From: an uncultured Collinsella sp.
GTDB lineage: Bacteria > Actinomycetota > Coriobacteriia > Coriobacteriales > Coriobacteriaceae
NCBI GenBank assembly: GCA_902474645.1
Contig: CABRWN010000075.1
Coordinates: 1-9,498 of the forward strand
Direction of reading: 5' to 3'
Length of the DNA stretch: 9,498 nt
Made by a program: the position numbers and the translations under genes. Positions 6,512 through 9,498 of this stretch are shown here, piece after piece (the first letter of the stretch is position 1; every line of letters begins with the position of its first letter). The notes below the pieces were generated by a model, which searched no databases, was not told where the DNA came from, and saw nothing but the letters and a program-made list of their open reading frames with translations.

Positions 6512-7784
6512 GAACCTCCCTGCGCGCATGGACCAAGCCGGAATCATCGACTCCGATGATAGCAACATCGAGCAGGCACGGGGCTGTGAGTCCACAGGTA
6601 TCGTCAAGACGGGCATGATGGAACGAGCCGAGCGTCAGGTTGTCACCATACTCGAGCACGGCACGCTCGACCGTGCCCACGCGACGACGAGCGTCGGCAA
6701 TAGCGAGCTCCTGTGCAGCGGCCCGCATACGGCGGCTGCGCTCGGCCATGACCTCGGGCGGTACCTGATCAGGCATATCGGCGGCAAGGGTGCCGGGACG
6801 CTTGCTGTAACGGAACACGTGCATACGCGAGAAACCCACACGGCGACACAGCGCCAGCGACTCCTCGAACTCCTCGTCCGTCTCGCCAGGAAAACCGACG
6901 ATGACATCGCACGAAAGGGACACCTGGGGCAAGTTGGCGCGAATCATACGCACCGTGTCCTCAAAGGCCTCGGCGCTATAGGGACGGCCCATGCGATGCA
7001 GGGTCGCCGTGCAGCCGGACTGCACAGGCAGGTGCAAAAACGGGGCGATACGCTGCGGATAGCGTGCCATAACCTTAAGCAGGCGCTCAGAGATATCCAT
7101 GGGCTCGACCGAGGAAATGCGCACATGAGGGATAGACGTGCGCTCCATGATGGCCTCGAGAAGCTCATCGATCTCAACGTGTTCGTCTGTCGCGCTCTTG
7201 CCATCGTAGGCACCCAGGTTCACACCGGTCAGCACCACCTCGGGCACGCCGGCCTCCTGGGCCTCGCGAACTTGCTCGAGCACGGACTCGACGGGCACGG
7301 AGCGCTCGGGGCCGCGTGCCTTCCACACAATGCAATAGGTGCAGCGATGGTTGCAGCCGTCCTGAATCTTCACGCCCAGGCGAGAGCGGCCGAGCGCATC
7401 GACCACCTCGCCATCGCTGCAGGCGGGAACGCTATCGGACTCAACGCCCAGCACCTCACAGACACGTTCGGCAACATCGATCTTGGACGGCTCGGCGATC
7501 ACGCGATCCGAAAGTTCCAACAGCTCCTCGGGATGCAAATTGACCACGCATCCGGTCACGACCACATAGGGCTCATTTGGATGGGCCAGCGCATGACGGA
7601 CGGCCTTACGGGTCTTGGCCTCGGCCTCTCCCGTCACGGCACAGGTATTGATAACGATCAGATCAGCGTCCTGTGGCTCCACCATCGCAAAGCCCAGGCG
7701 CATAAGATCGGCAGTGATACGGTCGGACTCAACCCGGTTGACACGGCAGCCGAGGTTGACGACGGAAATATGGGGTGCGAGCAC
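6492..7784 (-). CDS. mtaB: tRNA threonylcarbamoyladenosine methylthiotransferase MtaB
   Basis: MtaB is a radical-SAM enzyme that adds a methylthio group to t6A at position 37 of tRNAs reading ANN codons. The 430 residues hold the N-terminal methylthiotransferase domain with cluster ligands C13 (NLGCRVN), C48 (NTCAVT) and C79 (TGCVVN), and the radical-SAM motif C144-x3-C148-x2-C151. A C-terminal stretch of about 60 residues sits where TRAM is expected but is only loosely TRAM-like. The GCRVN motif resembles MtaB (GCKVN) more than MiaB (GCQMN) or RimO (GCAKN), which decides the subfamily. The start is GTG at 7784, with AAGGAG five bases upstream overlapping the dnaJ TAA. The gap to dnaJ is nine bases. 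The 3' end overlaps phoH by 20 bases. Confidence 0.93.
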   Translation of the reverse strand: MLAPHISVVNLGCRVNRVESDRITADLMRLGFAMVEPQDADLIVINTCAVTGEAEAKTRKAVRHALAHPNEPYVVVTGCVVNLHPEELLELSDRVIAEPSKIDVAERVCEVLGVESDSVPACSDGEVVDALGRSRLGVKIQDGCNHRCTYCIVWKARGPERSVPVESVLEQVREAQEAGVPEVVLTGVNLGAYDGKSATDEHVEIDELLEAIMERTSIPHVRISSVEPMDISERLLKVMARYPQRIAPFLHLPVQSGCTATLHRMGRPYSAEAFEDTVRMIRANLPQVSLSCDVIVGFPGETDEEFEESLALCRRVGFSRMHVFRYSKRPGTLAADMPDQVPPEVMAERSRRMRAAAQELAIADARRRVGTVERAVLEYGDNLTLGSFHHARLDDTCGLTAPCLLDVAIIGVDDSGLVHARREVHGSLED

Positions 7785-7793
7785 GCGGGCTCC

Positions 7794-8942
7794 TTAATCG
7801 AGGATGTCGTCGAGGGCACTCTTGATACGGTCGGTCACCGACTTCTTACCGGATGCGACGTCATCGCCCATCTCGTCGGCAAAGGCGCGAAGCAGCTCGC
7901 GCTGCTTATTGGAAAGATTGGTGGGAACGACCACGCGCAGTTGCACGATCAGGCGGCCACGCGAACCGCCACCGCCAATGCGTGGCATGCCGTAATTATT
8001 GACGCTCACGGTGTCACCGTACTGGGCGCCGGCGGGAACCGTCACCTTAACGACCTCGTCGGGCATAATGCCCTCGACCTCGATCTCGCAGCCGAGCGCA
8101 GCCTGCGCAATCGAGATATCGCTCACCAGGTACAGGTCGTCGCCGTTGCGCTTAAAGCGCTCGTGGTCGGCAACGCGCACGTTGACAATCAGGTCGCCCG
8201 AAGGCTCGCCGCGAAGGCCGGCCTCGCCAAAACCGCTCACACGCAGCTGGCGACCGGTCGAAACGCCGGCGGGAATATCGATGTCGATCTTTTCGTGCGA
8301 AGGCGTGCGGCCCTGACCGTCGCAGGTCTCGCAGGGATGGTCGATGACCGTGCCCTCGCCATGGCAGTCGGGGCAAGGCGAAGAGGACTGAACCTGGCCA
8401 AGGAACGAACGCTGAACCGTCGTGACGTAGCCCGTACCGTGGCAGCGGCCGCACTGCTTTTCCTGTGCGCCCTCTGCCCTACCGGTGCCGTTGCAGTCCT
8501 CGCAAGGAGCAAGGCGGTCATAGCTGATCGTCTTTTTGCAGCCGAGCGCCGCCTCCTCGAGCGTCACCGAAAGCGAGATGGCCATGTCACGTCCGCGACG
8601 ACGCTCACGACGGCTGCGGGTGCCACCGCCGGCACCGCCGCCAAAGAACGACGAGAACAAGTCGTCCATGCCCATGCCACCAAAGATATCGTTGATATCG
8701 ACGTAGCCCGAACCACCAGGGCCGTCGGCAGTGCCGTAACGGTCGTAGTTAGCACGCTTCTGCTCGTCGGAAAGAACGGAATAGGCCTCGTTAAGCTCCT
8801 TGAACTTAGCCTCGGCCTCGGGGTCGTCAGAAACATCCGGATGTACGGTACGGGCCTTCTTTAGAAACGCACGCTTAATCGTCCGCGCGTCGGCATCCCT
8901 GTCGACGCCAAGCACCTCGTAGTAATCCCTATTTTCCGACAC
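7794..8942 (-). CDS. dnaJ: Molecular chaperone DnaJ (class A)
   Basis: DnaJ (Hsp40) delivers unfolded substrates to DnaK and stimulates its ATPase. The 382-residue product contains a J domain (about 6-70) with the essential HPD at 34-36, then a glycine-rich linker (about 73-119). Four CxxCxGxG zinc motifs begin at C147, C164, C190 and C204, followed by both C-terminal substrate-binding domains and the dimerisation end. The linker is poor in Phe and contains the Arg-rich stretch TRSRRERRRGRD (108-119), unlike the classical Gly/Phe region. The start is taken as GTG at 8942, with AGAAGGA seven bases before it. An ATG at 9008 would add 22 residues with no family match or ribosome site. It heads the tight run to recO. 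The upstream neighbour is a second, membrane-type DnaJ-like protein. hrcA, grpE and dnaK are not in the window. Confidence 0.97.
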   Translation of the reverse strand: MSENRDYYEVLGVDRDADARTIKRAFLKKARTVHPDVSDDPEAEAKFKELNEAYSVLSDEQKRANYDRYGTADGPGGSGYVDINDIFGGMGMDDLFSSFFGGGAGGGTRSRRERRRGRDMAISLSVTLEEAALGCKKTISYDRLAPCEDCNGTGRAEGAQEKQCGRCHGTGYVTTVQRSFLGQVQSSSPCPDCHGEGTVIDHPCETCDGQGRTPSHEKIDIDIPAGVSTGRQLRVSGFGEAGLRGEPSGDLIVNVRVADHERFKRNGDDLYLVSDISIAQAALGCEIEVEGIMPDEVVKVTVPAGAQYGDTVSVNNYGMPRIGGGGSRGRLIVQLRVVVPTNLSNKQRELLRAFADEMGDDVASGKKSVTDRIKSALDDILD

Positions 8943-9023
8943 GACCGAATCCTTCTGACTTTCATTATTGTCACAGTGCGTCCTATACCCAGGCTGGGCC
9001 GACCGCAAACAGAGGGTTTAATG
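8943..9023 (-). other. Spacer before dnaJ, no clear operator
   Basis: This 81-base gap is the only place in the window where a promoter for the dnaJ-to-recO run could lie between genes. TATAGG (about 8983-8988) is a poor -10 with no suitable -35. I find no CIRCE inverted repeat (HrcA) or HAIR element (HspR). A short CCCAG/CTGGG inverted repeat is present but its loop is too small to matter. The 3' part holds the AGAAGGA ribosome site of dnaJ. There is no terminator for the upstream gene, so co-transcription with it is likely. Confidence 0.3.
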
Positions 9024-9498
9024 TTATTGCATTTGGTACGGCGAAAGCATGGCCCGTTGCGAGCAGCTCGCGAACCAAACCGACACGAGCGCGAACATGA
9101 AGCCGTTGGCAAAGCCGTTGGCAAACTGCATCGCACCGCGCTTCCACCAAAGCAGGCTACGATGAAGCACACCGTCCGAAAGCACCATAAATAGGCCCAT
9201 GGTAAACGGAATAAAGCACATCACGGCAAAGGCCGAGAACACGCCCGAAATGGCCGACAGCACCAAAAACGGCGCCACGATGCCCATCAGGTAAAAACCG
9301 GTACGAGCTTTGCCTTCCAAGCGCTCGGCCTCAACATGGGCGCGGCCGACCAGGTCGCCGCCCGCGGCACCGTTGGTGCCAGCATGACCCATGCCGCTAA
9401 TGCGGACCTCATCGCCATCGTGCGTGCCGGCAGGAAACTCAATCGTCTGCTCGGAGGTTACGCGAGTACGACCGCTGCCACCGCAATCAGGGCAGGGG
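9024..9498 (-). CDS. DnaJ-like zinc-motif protein fused to a membrane region, 5' end missing
   Basis: The visible 157 residues are the C-terminal part of a protein whose start lies beyond the window. They open with CPDCGGSG (2-9), a DnaJ-type CxxCxGxG zinc motif. A stretch matching the start of DnaJ substrate-binding domain I follows: TIEFPAGTHDGDEVRISG (18-35), then GGDLVGRAHV (46-55). Instead of the rest of that domain, the chain turns hydrophobic: about 68-106 (likely two membrane passes), a basic loop with HRSLLWWKR (112-120), and a third pass at about 123-143, ending SPYQMQ. The frame is continuous across the junction. A J domain further upstream is expected but not seen. It would act as a membrane-bound co-chaperone or zinc-finger scaffold, which is inference. 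It lies 81 bases before dnaJ with no terminator between. I know no named family for this combination. Confidence 0.75.
   Translation of the reverse strand, partial: PCPDCGGSGRTRVTSEQTIEFPAGTHDGDEVRISGMGHAGTNGAAGGDLVGRAHVEAERLEGKARTGFYLMGIVAPFLVLSAISGVFSAFAVMCFIPFTMGLFMVLSDGVLHRSLLWWKRGAMQFANGFANGFMFALVSVWFASCSQRAMLSPYQMQ

Noticed and set aside
6509..6616. A 35-residue N-terminal extension of PhoH
   Set aside because: It lies wholly inside mtaB in another frame. A GGGAGG ribosome site and the family N-terminus support the start at 6511.
6177..8864. An 895-residue open frame on the plus strand, antisense to dnaJ, mtaB and part of phoH
   Set aside because: Its frame is aligned with the codons of dnaJ and mtaB, so only sense TTA, CTA and TCA codons would create stops, and these are rare in this GC-rich genome. 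The predicted protein shows no recognisable motif, while the minus-strand genes have full family signatures.
8943..9008. Upstream ATG for dnaJ adding 22 residues
   Set aside because: There is no ribosome site at 9008, and the extra residues do not match DnaJ. GTG at 8942 has AGAAGGA at good spacing and gives the normal J-domain start.

Overview
The window is GC-rich and carries nine protein genes, all on the minus strand, so the text below follows transcription from high to low coordinates. All nine are identifiable housekeeping-type genes. I see no mobile element, phage gene, CRISPR array, tRNA or rRNA. The order dnaJ - mtaB - phoH - ybeY - dgkA - era - recO, then rpsO - pnp, combines a GC-rich actinobacterial codon style with the Firmicutes-like presence of mtaB and dgkA in the era cluster. 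I infer a member of the Coriobacteriia (Collinsella/Olsenella type). That placement rests on gene order and protein style, not on a database search.

Layout. At the right edge (9024-9498) is the 3' end of an unusual DnaJ-like gene: a last DnaJ-type zinc motif and a shortened piece of the DnaJ substrate-binding domain run straight into a hydrophobic membrane region. After 81 bases comes a complete class A dnaJ (GTG start). A tightly packed series follows: mtaB (GTG start, tRNA methylthiotransferase), phoH (ATPase), ybeY (TTG start, rRNA-processing endoribonuclease), dgkA (lipid kinase), era (ribosome-assembly GTPase with an acidic N-terminal extension) and recO (recombination mediator). Spacings run from a 20-base overlap to a 15-base gap, and several Shine-Dalgarno sequences overlap the previous stop codon, which fits one operon with translational coupling. 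No clear promoter, CIRCE or HAIR heat-shock operator is visible before dnaJ.

A 138-base gap then holds a plausible extended -10 promoter and a structured leader for rpsO. rpsO ends in a strong intrinsic terminator. A 149-base spacer with three hairpins leads into pnp, which runs off the left edge with an Arg/Asp/Glu/Ser-rich tail. This resembles the familiar rpsO-pnp arrangement in which both products control their own mRNAs.

Functionally the window is dominated by ribosome and RNA maintenance (YbeY, Era, S15, PNPase, MtaB), together with protein folding (DnaJ and a probable membrane-bound co-chaperone), lipid-carrier recycling (DgkA) and DNA repair (RecO). I do not see a new multi-gene system. 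The best leads are the membrane-fused DnaJ-like protein, the two structured leaders of rpsO and pnp, and the acidic Era extension.
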